Source of the DNA: Eutreptiella sp. 'Long Island Sound 2002'
Lineage: Eukaryota; Euglenozoa; Euglenophyceae; Eutreptiales; Eutreptiaceae
Length of the DNA: 64,000 nucleotides
Direction: 5' to 3'
Assembly (NCBI GenBank): GCA_964036045.1
Contig: OZ038384.1
Location: 20,699,000-20,762,999 of the forward strand
Shown here piece by piece: positions 51,270 to 61,600 of the stretch; within the stretch, counting starts at the first letter, position 1; every line of letters starts with the position of its first letter. The notes beneath the pieces were generated by a model. That model did no database searches, was not told the origin of the DNA, and saw nothing but the letters and a program-made list of their open reading frames with translations. The position numbers and the translations under genes are program-made.

Positions 51270-51833
51270 GTGGCTATTAGACCACAGCAGGGTACCCACA
51301 CCACCAATACCTTGCGGGCTACCATGAAGTGGCTTGAGGACCCCGGTTTTCCACCGTGCTTGACTACCGCGGTTGGGGATGCAACGCATCTGTATATTGC
51401 ATATCGTGCACTGGATGTGTTGTGTCTGGATGTGTTTTTTTTAAGTGAAATTAGGGCTGTAAGTTGGCCTAGGTTTCCCGCCGCAGGGGCGCACATGCCT
51501 CCTGATATGGCGGAGGTGGCTCTGCACCCTGCCTTCCATGACTTCAAGCAGCCGTTCATAAAGTTCTGTGCCCATTTTGGATACACACGCCCGTATCCCT
51601 TCCCCATTGACGGGGATGCCGTGGGCGATCCTGCCCCCCTTGACGCGGTGGCACGCGCAGCAATTCTAGTACCCCCCCCCCCCCCCGCAGTACCGAGACC
51701 TGCTTTTGCGGAAGATCCTACACTTGCACACCCTGTGGTCCGTGCGATGGATGGTGACGGTGCATCGGACAGTGATGTGTCATCATCCAATGTGTCTAGT
51801 TTGACGTCTGCTGGTGGGGACAGTGATAGCTGA
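51270..51833 (+). CDS. Uncharacterised protein with acidic Ser-rich tail
   Basis: The frame is 187 codons. It reads RATMKWLEDPGFPPCLTTAV, THLYIAYRALDVLCLDVFFL, then FHDFKQPFIKFCAHFGYTRP, a Pro linker (seven Pro, coded by a C run) and a tail of Asp and Ser to the stop. The 5' end may be a splice acceptor (TCTGTTTGTAAG), not an ATG. A hairpin copy with an embedded AATAAA lies 46 nt after the stop, which suggests a 3'-end role. Confidence 0.4.
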   Translation: MAIRPQQGTHTTNTLRATMKWLEDPGFPPCLTTAVGDATHLYIAYRALDVLCLDVFFLSEIRAVSWPRFPAAGAHMPPDMAEVALHPAFHDFKQPFIKFCAHFGYTRPYPFPIDGDAVGDPAPLDAVARAAILVPPPPPAVPRPAFAEDPTLAHPVVRAMDGDGASDSDVSSSNVSSLTSAGGDSDS

Positions 51834-52486
51834 AATGGTGTTCATAGTGTGACGGTAATCGACTAGACCCCATGGTTTTACTGCTGACAATAAAAGACCA
51901 TGGCTGTGCTCATGAGTGCCCTTGGTAATTCATTGTATTCATACACGGTGTTGGTGTAATGTGTTGTCATGTCTTTTGAGTTTTATAGCTGTTACACTGC
52001 CAACAGTAGAAGGGACTTGGGGCTGAGGTGATGAACGGTGACGTGCGTTGCGGTGCACCATGTTGCATTCCCGAACCACCCACTTTGGCATCACAGTGAA
52101 TGTACAGTCACCCACATTGAAAAGGCCATTGGCTCATGTTCGGTTGTCAGCCGTAAGAGATCACGGAAGTCCCCGACCACCAAAGTGCACCGTGCGCTTG
52201 TGGTGCTAATTCATGCTTGTGTGAAATGCATTGTCGGTTACGTACCAGCCAAATACACCAGATATGGTTTGTGACACAAGGCGGATGCGCCCTAGCGTTT
52301 CATTTCCTGCAGTGGACCACCCTCGCCACATAGTGCCTTTGCACCGGTCTGAATGAAACCTAAACCTGCAAGGTCCACCCCAACCGTGCACATGCAAGGT
52401 GGATGTGTGATGCGATGTGAAGAAACACAGTTTGCACACTGCCAAATTTGCCCATTACATAGGCCATTGGGGTCTATTTTTCCTAT

Positions 52487-52969
52487 TTGTTGCATATCTA
52501 TCCTCGGCAGCATTCGTTGAAAAAAAAACTGATTTCTGATGATGGCAATGCTCGCGGGGGTGCACATGACACTGCACAGCCTGCAGAAGTAGCCCCCCCA
52601 TCAAAGGCTGCCCATCGTCCAAATGGTCCGTTGCCGGATCATATGGAGGACCTCTCCTACGACGAGGTCGAGGAAGTGCGTCCTAGTGCAATGGCGGGCC
52701 ATGGTACTTGTGGAGGAGAGCACCCAGATTTAAATGGGCCAAGAGGCGAGGAAGACGAGGAGGAGAATGAGGAGGAGGAGGATGAGGAGCAGGACGAGAT
52801 GGAGGACATTGGTGGGGAAGAGAAAGTTGATGCGACCCGGCACCGGACCGATGAGGAGGCTCAAGTAGCTCTCACACAGCTCCGCAAGTGGATTGCGTGG
52901 CAGGGGTACGTACCGTTGAAGCAACCGGTGTGGCGAGGAACCCGATGCCGTGCACGATCCATCCGTTGA
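52487..52969 (+). CDS. Uncharacterised acidic protein, probably frameshifted at its end
   Basis: The frame has HMEDLSYDEVEEVRPS, then a long Glu/Asp run coded by GAGGAGGAG, then DEEAQVALTQLRKWIAWQGY. At about 52910 a different frame becomes the more protein-like one (HPLSGKRLQIKASLRLRGLV, then EVQMYLLELQ). This is either a frameshift or a small intron. A hairpin copy lies at 53171. Confidence 0.35.
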   Translation: MLHIYPRQHSLKKKLISDDGNARGGAHDTAQPAEVAPPSKAAHRPNGPLPDHMEDLSYDEVEEVRPSAMAGHGTCGGEHPDLNGPRGEEDEEENEEEEDEEQDEMEDIGGEEKVDATRHRTDEEAQVALTQLRKWIAWQGYVPLKQPVWRGTRCRARSIR

Positions 52970-53348
52970 GCGGCAAGAGACTGCAGATCAAGGCCAGCCT
53001 GCGACTGAGAGGCCTCGTGGTGGAGGTGCAGATGTACTTGCTTGAGTTGCAAGGTTTTTTTTTGCTTGTTGTGCAGCCGTGTGGTTTGAGTTTCGCAGCT
53101 GGCTGTAGAAAATGATTTGTGATCATTGCCATATTGTAGGATCACGATGACGGCAGCCCTCAATAACATTTGCTGATGGCAGTAGAAACCTGTGCTTTGT
53201 TCCTCAACAGAACCCACGTACTTCGCCATTGCCGGTCAGCACATCTCCGCCGGCGTACGTGAAATCTTCAATTTGAAGACGGCACTAATGGCCCAGGGAG
53301 GGGGGGAGGGTTTGATAAGGCAGACTTGCCGAAGCCCTACACACAGAC

Positions 53349-54048
53349 TTGGGGCGTGGTGATGAAACCGGACATGCCTATAGTGGTGCTGAGGATGGTG
53401 GGAGGCCTAAGCTAGCAAGCCCAGCGGAGCCATTAGGAGACCACGTTCAAGGAGATCATGGAAGCCTCGCAGAGCTGTGCCACCAAAGAGGCGGGAAGAC
53501 CAAGGAAAAGGTGACACTAGATGGAGATGAGATCCAGAGCATCATTCAAGACCTGGGCCTAGAGTACAAGGACTATGAGACACCTAAGAAGACGGTATGT
53601 TCTATTGCCATCAATAGAAAATTCGATGCTATTGTGTCTTTCGTAGCAACGTTGCGGCGATGTAACGCCGTGTGTCCAGTGAGAAGTTTGCATTACCATT
53701 GTTGTCATCACAGCAAGAGCGGCTAGTGACACAGTGGCGGGGTGTTGCCAACTTTGTTGGCATGATACCTGGCAATCGTAGGCAAGGGTCCTTGGACCAG
53801 CACCCTTTGAAGAGCCAACTGGGGATATGCAGCACAAGTACTGCAAGGAGTTCATGGAGTGGCTGACGGATCCGTTGACGAAAAAGGTCACGGTGAGCAC
53901 GGTGAACCGCAAGCTAAAGGAGTGGCGACAAGTTAAGCGGATCAACACCCATGTGTACCACCAAGTCTCGCCGATCCACGACTCTCAACGTATGTTGTTT
54001 GCTTGGTGTGGGGAAGATGCTCTGCCGCACACCAGCTTTTACTACTGA
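53349..54048 (+). pseudogene. Broken or multi-exon ORF with hairpin in a possible intron
   Basis: Frame 53349-53596 reads LDGDEIQSIIQDLGLEYKDY then ETPKKT. It meets GTATGT and the hairpin TCTATTG-CCAT-CAATAGA at once. A second frame from about 53672 reads EKFALPLLSSQQERLVTQWR and NFVGMIPGNRRQGSLDQHP. Near 53805 the reading shifts to another frame, YCKEFMEWLTDPLTKKVTVS and TVNRKLKEWRQVKRIN, ending inside the hairpin at 54040. The F..WL....T..TVNRKL..W pattern is faintly like an integrase core-binding domain. No firm family can be given. Confidence 0.35.
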
Positions 54049-54316
54049 CAGTAGAACGGAGTTTGGAGTGATCTTCGGCACACTATCAATGCAACAGGTG
54101 GTTCGCACACAACACCTGCTGTGTTTTACTCCTGGCGGTAGAACACCCTGTTGTATCAGCAAAATCTCATCCTATCCTATCCTATTTGGTGAGGCATCCC
54201 ATCCTATTTCGTGAGGCAGCGAGAGCAAAGTGAACCGTCTGATGGCCTTGGACAGCGGGCTATGGAGTTGGGGATTGCGAGAGTGAGTAGCAGCAATATG
54301 GAGATTTGAACGATTA

Positions 54317-55014
54317 ATGAAGGCAAAGGATTTGCCAAAGGCCAAGTTCGGGACCCTGGCAGCACGCGAGGTGCCGAGGAAGAGCGTTATGGCAGAGATG
54401 ACCGCGAAACGTACGGTGAGCACGGATGCCGCAGAGGATTGAGTGGTTGAGGTGGTGGTGAACCACAAGATGCTAGCAGTGCGATACTGCAAGGAGAAGA
54501 TGGGAACAGTGAGTGTAGCCCACCTGCTGTGCATTGAGCTGCGGCATGTTAAGCCGATGGACACGATCCCTGTGGTCCTAGGTGGTAAGTTGGTGGCTGA
54601 TGGGACCCGATGCATTGTGTATGGACCCAACGCCTCAGAGCAGGCTGCATCCCTGAAGGAGAGGCAACGTGTGCTGGCAACTTGCTGGCAACTTCTACCA
54701 AGACGGAGGTCGTGGTGTACAGCACAGGGGAAACGGACATGGTTGCAAACGTCAATCGGAATGAGTTCACATGCACTGTTCTGTATGTTGTGTTGCTGCA
54801 GCCCAAGAAGTTCATTCTGCACCCACCATACGTGGTTGTGAATTACCCATGGCACACCTCGATGTCCCGCTCGTGGTCCGAACTTGTGGTGTCATCGATG
54901 AGTGTGCAAGCTGATTCAGCAAAGCGCATGCTCTTGATTTTCCCCGCATCCTGTTGCTCTGCCCAACAGATTTTGAAGACTGCGTCGGCCCTTTTGGTGT
55001 ACTCAGTGTAGTGC
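54317..55014 (+). pseudogene. Gene disrupted by an in-frame TGA and an 11-bp tandem duplication
   Basis: From ATG 54317 the frame reads MKAKDLPKAKFGTLAAREVP and reaches TGA at 54440-54442. The same frame then continues with VVEVVVNHKMLAVRYCKEKM and MDTIPVVLGGKLVADG. At 54672-54693 TGCTGGCAACT is present twice in tandem, which shifts the frame. Beyond it, the other frame is the protein-like one, with TEVVVYSTGETDMVANVN and QPKKFILHPPYVVVNYPW, to TAG at 55012. No family is recognised. The two lesions suggest decay, although the TGA stretch could be a short intron (GTGAGC...TTGAG). Confidence 0.5.
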
Positions 55015-55035
55015 ACCATCCGTTTCTGGGATTGT

Positions 55036-55689
55036 ACCGGCCTGCAACCCAAAAGGATGCAGAAGGCGCCGTTGGAGGAGGTGACAACCACACAGAATGC
55101 ACTGCCTCCGGACTTAGATAGGGTGTTGTCGTTGTTCGCAAACGCGACCCCCGTGACCCTAATTGCGGTGAAGCCTAGACAAGCGATTTGAGGAGACCAC
55201 CAAGCACACAAAGAAAATAGACAAGCAGGTGATGAAGCAGGAGGCTAGGCAGGAGGCAAAGCAAGCTACCCAGGCCGGCCCATGCTGAAGCTAGCTGGGA
55301 AGAAGACGAGTGCATCATCGCAACTGGCACGCTTGATGGAGAGCCCCCTTCCCCTACCAACCCCGGGTGAGAACCCGCAGCACAAGACCACCGGGCCTCC
55401 TGCTGAAAAGCAAGGCGTCATAGTCCAAGGCCAAGCCCCTCAGCCAAGCCGTCTGCCAGTGCCTCCTACTTTTTCTGGTCCGGAGGCCACAACTGTGAGT
55501 ACGGGGGTTTAGCGGAAGACCCGGGAAGTGAAGAGACCAAGGCCTGCCATTAGAACCCAGGAGGATGCACAGACGGGCCCGGCCACGCGCTCCGCTGGTT
55601 CCAGCTCTGCACCTCCCAAGATCCCTACTGCACAGGACATGCAAAAGTTTTTCGAGAAGAGTAAAGGGGGGGAGAAGAAGTGGTCCTAG
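55036..55689 (+). pseudogene. Lys/Pro-rich ORF series with internal stop
   Basis: Frames join loosely: QKAPLEEVTTTQNALPPDLD to TGA at 55190; then EETTKHTKKIDKQVMKQEAR; then MLKLAGKKTSASSQLARLME (55282) to TAG at 55510. The last frame continues after the TAG with RKTREVKRPRPAIRTQED, PKIPTAQDMQKFFEKSKGG and a stop at 55687. The TAG lies at the end of the 18-nt stretch GTGAGTACGGGGGTTTAG, which starts and ends like an intron and is a multiple of three. A hairpin copy lies 22 nt after the final stop codon. Confidence 0.35.
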
Positions 55690-55729
55690 TGACTGCTGGA
55701 TGCTGGTGTTCTACTATTGGCGGTAACCC

Positions 55730-56930
55730 CCCCCCACCACCCGAGGATACGGGTTGCTACCTGTGACTATGATGGATTTCTACCTTGGGTGTGGTGCGAA
55801 CTGCGGTTCTACTCCATACTTGCACCATCGTTTGTGATAGTGTGCACCTATTGGGCGAGCACTTGACGCAGCGCGCGTGTAGGGCGGAGATTTAGCGGTC
55901 TGGCCTGACCAAGCAGGTGCAGCTTCTGCTCCGGGGGGGCCTTGTCTAGGGGTTTTGAGCTTGGTCCGTGATACTCTTGAGTTGAACTACTGCAATAAGT
56001 TGTTCCATCAAGCTGTCCATGCTTTGAGCGCCAGATCGTGCAAGACAAGGCACTACACAAATGTTGCTCTTTGAAGATCCCGCCCTTGAAGCTCAGCCTG
56101 AGCATGTTGTACCCAAGGGTTATCTCTCCTTAAGCGGCATTTTGGGAGGTGTGTCAAAATCGGCCCCTGAGGGGACGGGCAAACATGTTGGAAAAGTAGC
56201 GCACGGTGTGCGTGCTGCGCAGATACTCCCCCATTGTGCTGCTCACTCCTACTGCTAGCAGTATTACTGTTCTTCTTGTTTGCTTCAGCATATGGGGTGC
56301 ACTTATGAGCACGGCATGGCACTCACTTCACCGTAGAGCACTCCTACAAACCTTTGGGAATACATTGCATGTGTTTGCGGGTTTGGGCTTCGATGCATTC
56401 ATTTTTTGAACCCATTCAGAACCCCCACAGGTTTGTGTTGAACAGACTTCAGGTAACAGCTTTTTGTGGCGCAGATTCTGTTGCTGAAGTTAAAAAAAAG
56501 CATTGCAGTATGTTAACATTGTGATGTAAATATTGCAGCTTTGTTTCATTTTTCTAGGGAAACACTGTTGTGCCTGCCTTTCTTTCACTATTTCCATACA
56601 GGTCAACGTGGTGGGTTGTGCGACTCTGCCTTGGAACAACGCCTCTTTACCCTTCCATTTCGTCGCACATTCCTGTTTCCCCCCGTCTAAATACTTGTTT
56701 TAGTGCTAGCAGTAAAGCGATTGTAGAAGGGCTATTGTGAAGCATAAAAACGGATTTTAGGTCAGTGCACAGTCTTGAGTTTTTGTTACAAAAAAGGGGG
56801 TGTGCGTGGGGCCACGAAACCACCCTCTAGTAAGTTACCACAAAAAGGGTAACTTTGCACCCCCAAGTTTCTGCTTGCGCAAATGTCAAAGCATCATAGA
56901 TCATTTTTTGACGGGTCCTTTAGTGGGGGC
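55730..56930. other. Stretch without a supported gene, with two hairpin copies
   Basis: It holds the hairpin copies at 56250 (perfect palindrome TACTGCTAGCAGTA) and 56701. Short ORFs on both strands have no motif. The base composition becomes AT-rich toward 56500. Confidence 0.5.
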
Positions 56931-57270
56931 ACAAGTGGGGGGGGGGGGGTCATTTTTTTGGGGGAGCCTTCATGGGGACCCTTCAAGGAGGTCCTTCACG
57001 GAATCCTTTGCGCCGTTCCTTCAAAGGGGTCTTTCAAGAATGTCCTTCACGGGGCTTTTTGGGAGGGGTCCTTTGGGGGCTACTTTAGTGGGCTTTGGTA
57101 GTGGGTCCCTTTAGTCCCTTTGGTCGGGCCCTTCATTGAGTCACAGGGGGGGCTTTCATAGAACTCCTTTCATGGGGTTCTTTTGGGGCTCGCTTCGAGG
57201 CCCTTCATGGTCGTCCTTGAAGAGGATTGTGTAGTGCCCTCCTTGCCTGGATCCTCAGGGGAGTCTTTCA
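56930..57270 (+). repeat. Degenerate CCTTCAGGGG/CCTTTTGGGG array, copy 2
   Basis: Units such as GGAGGTCCTTCACGGAATCC and GGAGGGGTCCTTTGGGGGC match the 44270-44480 array. A G run of about 11 lies at its left edge near 56938. Confidence 0.75.
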
Positions 57271-58425
57271 ATGGGGTCTTTGAGGGGGGGTTCTTGTGTG
57301 CTGCTTCAAGTGGTGTACATCATGTTCCCTTCCTCACTAGCTGGGGCCCCAAGCTGAATGTCACGAGGGTGTACAGTGGAGGCACCCATTTTAACGAGCA
57401 AGCAGCAAGTAGCACACCTGATCTAGCGGAAAAAAAATCAGAATTCCCTTGTGGTGGTTCAAAATTTGGGTTGGTGAGAACTTGGATGGATGATACCTAC
57501 GATACCTACGAGTGTGCAGCCCACATAATCCCACTAAGTTTGAGCAAGAAACTCCACAGTGGCGTCCGGGAACAGGTGCCGAAAGTGGCAGGCACGGGTT
57601 TCAAAATCTGTCGAGAATTAAAAAAAAGCCATTTTTCACTTGTTTGTGCTCTCTAGGATGTTTGAAGAATGGTTGTTTGCATTGGAACCAACCTAGATGA
57701 TGAAAGAACACTTTGGGGCACTGTCTAGTAGCTTTAGCATCCGAGTAACGGGCTCATCGATGTCTTCGGAGGTCCAAAAATGGCCAAAATTAGCCCTGGG
57801 AGTGACTTTCCTACTTTTTCGAGTGCCACCTTCTTTTGCTATGTTTGACTGCCATGTAGGCACCCTTGTGGTGATGAGTAATGGTGAATGGGAACACTTG
57901 CAGGCTATTTCCACATTGCCAACACCTTTCAGCACCGCATTAGCACCAAGGAGTGGTGTCTTTGGCGTGTGCCCGGGTAGGCTGGTAGGGTTAGCGAGGA
58001 TTGCATTTGAAGATGGCGGGCTGTCGGGCACACTTACACTTCATTGCACCTTGCGCACACCATAGGTCAACACTTACGCGCGGCTGTATTTTTGGGTTTG
58101 GGAAGGGCCACCTTGTCCCTTGTTTCGGAAGGCTCGAACCTGTGGATCCTAGAAATCTCACCGAGGGGGATGCTTCGGTATCTAGTTGCAACAATCATGG
58201 TCCCAGGGCACCTCTCCATATGTTTTACTGTTTTCGTGTGTCTGGGGACGTTTGCCATGAAGGCTGAGTAAGATTGCCTGCTGGTACTTCCGGGTGTTTG
58301 CATTGGTTTGAGCGAGTTTTCAGGAATAAATGGTTACATTGCTTGTCCCAAGGCACTAGGTTTTGGTAGCCGTGAGTGGGAAAATTGTCCCTCTACTCGG
58401 TCCGGGGTTTGTAGTGAAACCTAGT
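57271..58425. other. Stretch without a supported gene
   Basis: A degenerate AACGAGCAAGCAGCAAGTAG block near 57395, followed by CTTGGATGGATGATACCTA, is a diverged relative of the 44640 and 46040 repeat blocks. ORFs above 60 codons overlap on both strands without motifs. Confidence 0.4.
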
Positions 58426-58429
58426 AAAA

Positions 58430-58625
58430 TTTTTTTTCTAAAAAACTATTTTTTTTTACTAGGTAACGGTTTACTGGGTTCACTAGTTTTTACTAGGTAT
58501 TAGGAACCTAGTAAAAAAAGGTTTTTTTTCTACCAGGTTTCGGAACCTAGTAAAAAAAAGGTTTTGTTTTTAGTAGGTTTCACAATGTAGTGAAAAAACA
58601 GTTTTTTTTTGCTAGGTTATTAGGT
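58430..58625. repeat. CCTAGTAAAAAA/TTTTTTACTAGG palindromic repeats
   Basis: ACCTAGTAAAA and TTTTACTAGG words alternate every 35-55 bp with T or A runs of 7-10, giving several nested hairpins. It sits at the left border of the 85-bp array. Confidence 0.8.
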
Positions 58626-58649
58626 CGCCACCCTGCCCACTTGTGGGGC

Positions 58650-61600
58650 ACCTCTGATTCTGCCCCCCGCTCTGAAGCTGTGGGGACCCCCTAGGCGGCA
58701 GGGGTTATGTAGATAGCTTGCCCACTTGCCAATTCTGATTCTGCCCCCCGCTCTGAAGCGGTGGGGACCCCCCTAGGCGGCAGGGGTTATGTAGCCACCT
58801 TGCCCACTTGTGGGCCACTTGTGATTGTGCCCCCCCTTTGAAGCGGTGGGGACCCCCCAGGCGGCAAGGGTTATGTAGCCACCTTGCCCACTTGTGTGCC
58901 ACTTTTGATTCTGCTTCCGCTCTGAAGCGGTGGGGACCCCCCCAGGCGTCAGGGGTGATGTAGCCACCTTGCCCACTTGTGGGCCACTTGTGATTTTGCC
59001 CCCCGCTTTGAAGCCGTGGGGACCCACCAGGCAGTAGGGGTGATGTAGCCACCTTGCCCATTTGTGGGCCACTTGTGATTTTGCCCCCCGCTCTGAAGCT
59101 GTGGGGACCCCCTAGGCGGCAATGGTTATATAGCCACCTTGCCCACTTGTGGGCCACTTGTCATTGTGCCCCCCGCTCTGAAGCGGTGGGGACCCCCCCG
59201 GCGGTAGGGGTGATGTAGCCACCTTGCACACTTGTGGGCCACTTTTGATTGTGCCCCCCGCTCTGAAGCTGTGGAGACCCCCCATGCAGTAGGGGTAATG
59301 TAGCCACCTTGCCCATTTGTGGGCCACTACTGATTGTGCCCCCCGTTGCAAAGCGCAGGGGACCCCCCAGGCGGTAGGGGTGATGTAGCCACCTTGCCAC
59401 TTGTGCGCCACTTGTGATTCGGCCCCCCCGCTCTGAAGCGGTGGGGACCTCCTAGACGGCAGGGGTGATGTAGCCACCATGCCCATTTGTGGGCCACTTT
59501 TGGTTGTGCCCCCCGCTCTGAAGCGGTGGGGACCCCCTAGGCGGGAGGGGTGATGTAGCCACCTTGCGCACTTGTGGGCCACTTGTGATTCTGCCCCCCG
59601 CCCTGAAGCGGTGGGGACCTCCCAGGCGGCAAGCGTGATGTAGCCACCTTGCCCATTTGTGGGCCACTTCTGATTGTGCCCCCCGCTCTGCAACGGTGGG
59701 GACCCTCAAAGCGGCAGGGGTGATGAAGCCACCTTGCCCACTTGTGGGCCACTTGTGATTTTGCCCCCCTCTGTGAAACTCTGGGGACCCCCCATGCGGC
59801 AAGGGTTATGTAGCCACCTTGCCCACTTGTGGGCCACTTCTGATTGTGCCCCCCGCTCTGAAGCGGTGGCGACCCCCAGGCAGTAGGGGTGATGTAGCCA
59901 CCTTGCCCACTTGTGGGCCACTTCTGATTCTGCCCCCCGCTTTGAAGCTGTGGAGACCCCCCAGGCCGCAAGGGTGTTGTAGCCACCTTGCCCATTTGTG
60001 GGCCACTTGTGCTTATGCCCCCCGCTCTGAAGCGGTGGCGACCCCCAGGCAGTAGGGGTTATGAAGCCACCTTGCCCACTTGTGGGCCACTTGTGATTGT
60101 GCCCCCCGCTCTGAAGCCGTGGAGGACCCCCAGGTGGCAACGGTGATGTAGCCACCTTGCCCATTTGTGGGCCACTTCTGATTCTGCCCCCCGCTTTGAA
60201 GCTGTGGAGACCCCCCAGGCAGCAAGGGTGTTGTAGCCACCTTGCCCATTTGTGGGCCACTTCTGATTGTGCCCCCCGCTCTGAAGCTGTGGGGACCCCC
60301 CATGCAGTAGTGGTGATGTAGCCACATTGCCCACTTGTGGGCCACTTTTGATTGTGCCCCCCGCTCTGAAGCGGTGGGGACCCCTTAGGCGGCAGGGGTT
60401 ATGTAGCTAGCTTGCCCACTTGCCATGTTTGATTGTGCCCCCCGCTCTAAAGCGGTAGGGACCCCCCAGGCGGCAGGGGTTATGTAGCCACCTTGCCCAT
60501 TTGTGGGCCACTTCTGATTCGGCCCCCCGCTCTCAAGCGGTGGGGACCCCCCAGCGGCAAGGGTGATGTAGCCAGATTGCCCACTTGTGGGCCACTTGTG
60601 ATTCTGCCCCCCGCTTTGAAGATGTTGGGACCCCTTAGGCGGCAGGGGTTATGTAGCTAGCTTGCCCAAATGCCACGTTTGATTGTGCCCCCCGCTCTGA
60701 AGCTGTGGAGACCCCCCATGCAGTAGGGGTAATGTAGCCACCTTGCCCATTTGTGGGCCACTACTGATTGTGCCCCCCGTTGCGAAGCGCAGGGGACCCC
60801 CCAGGCGGTAGGGGTGATGTAGCCACCTTGCCACTTGTGCGCCAATTCTGATTCGGCCCCCCCGCTCTGAAGCGGTGGGGACCTCCTAGACGGCAGGGGT
60901 GATGTAGCCACCCTGCCCATTTGTGGGCCACTTTTGGTTGTGCCCCCCGCTGTGAAGCGGTGGGGACCCCCCTGGGGGGAGGGGTGATGTAGCCACCTTG
61001 CGCACTTGTGGGCCACTTGTGATTCTGCCCCCCGCCCTGAAGCGGTGGGGACCTCCCAGGCGGCAAGCGTGATGTAGCCACCTTGCCCATTTGTGGGCCA
61101 CTTCTGATTGTGCCCCCCGCTCTGCAACGGTGGGGACCCCCAAAGCGGCAGGGGTGATGAAGCCACCTTGCCCACTTGTGGGCCACTTGTGATTTTGCCC
61201 CCCTCTCTGAAACTGTGGGGACCCCCCATGCGGCAAGGGTTATGTAGCCACCTTGCCCACTTGTGGGCCACTTCTGATTGTGCCCCCCGCTCTGAAGCGG
61301 TGGCGACCCCCAGGCAGTAGGGGTGATGTAGCCACCTTGCCCACTTGTGGGCCACTTCTGATTCTGCCCCCCGCTTTGAAGCTGTGGAGACCCCCCAGGC
61401 GGCAAGGGTGTTGTAGCCACCTTGCCCATTTGTGGGCCACTTCTGCTTATGCCCCCCGCTCTGAAGCGGTGGCGACCCCCAGGCAGTAGGGGTTATGAAG
61501 CCACCTTGCCCACTTGTGGGCCACTTGTGATTGTGCCCCCCGCTCTGAAGCCGTGGAGGACCCCCAGGTGGCAACGGTGATGTAGCCACCTTGCCCATTT

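Larger units (their letters stand above)
48581..56714 (+). repeat. Thirteen copies of a short hairpin motif, all in one orientation
   Basis: Fourteen-base cores that align to TACTGCTGGCAGTA start at 48581, 49371, 49518, 50759, 51879, 51995, 53171, 53603, 54040, 54127, 55712, 56250 and 56701. The extended form is TTYTACTG-NNNN-CAGTAGAA, an 8-bp stem with a 4-nt loop. Seven copies are followed by GAA. Paired changes keep the stem in some copies: TCTATTG/CAATAGA at 53601-53618, and TTTTA/TAAAA at 51877-51895. A GT often lies just upstream. The copy at 56250 is a perfect palindrome. I noticed no copy outside this 8-kb block. Confidence 0.85.
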
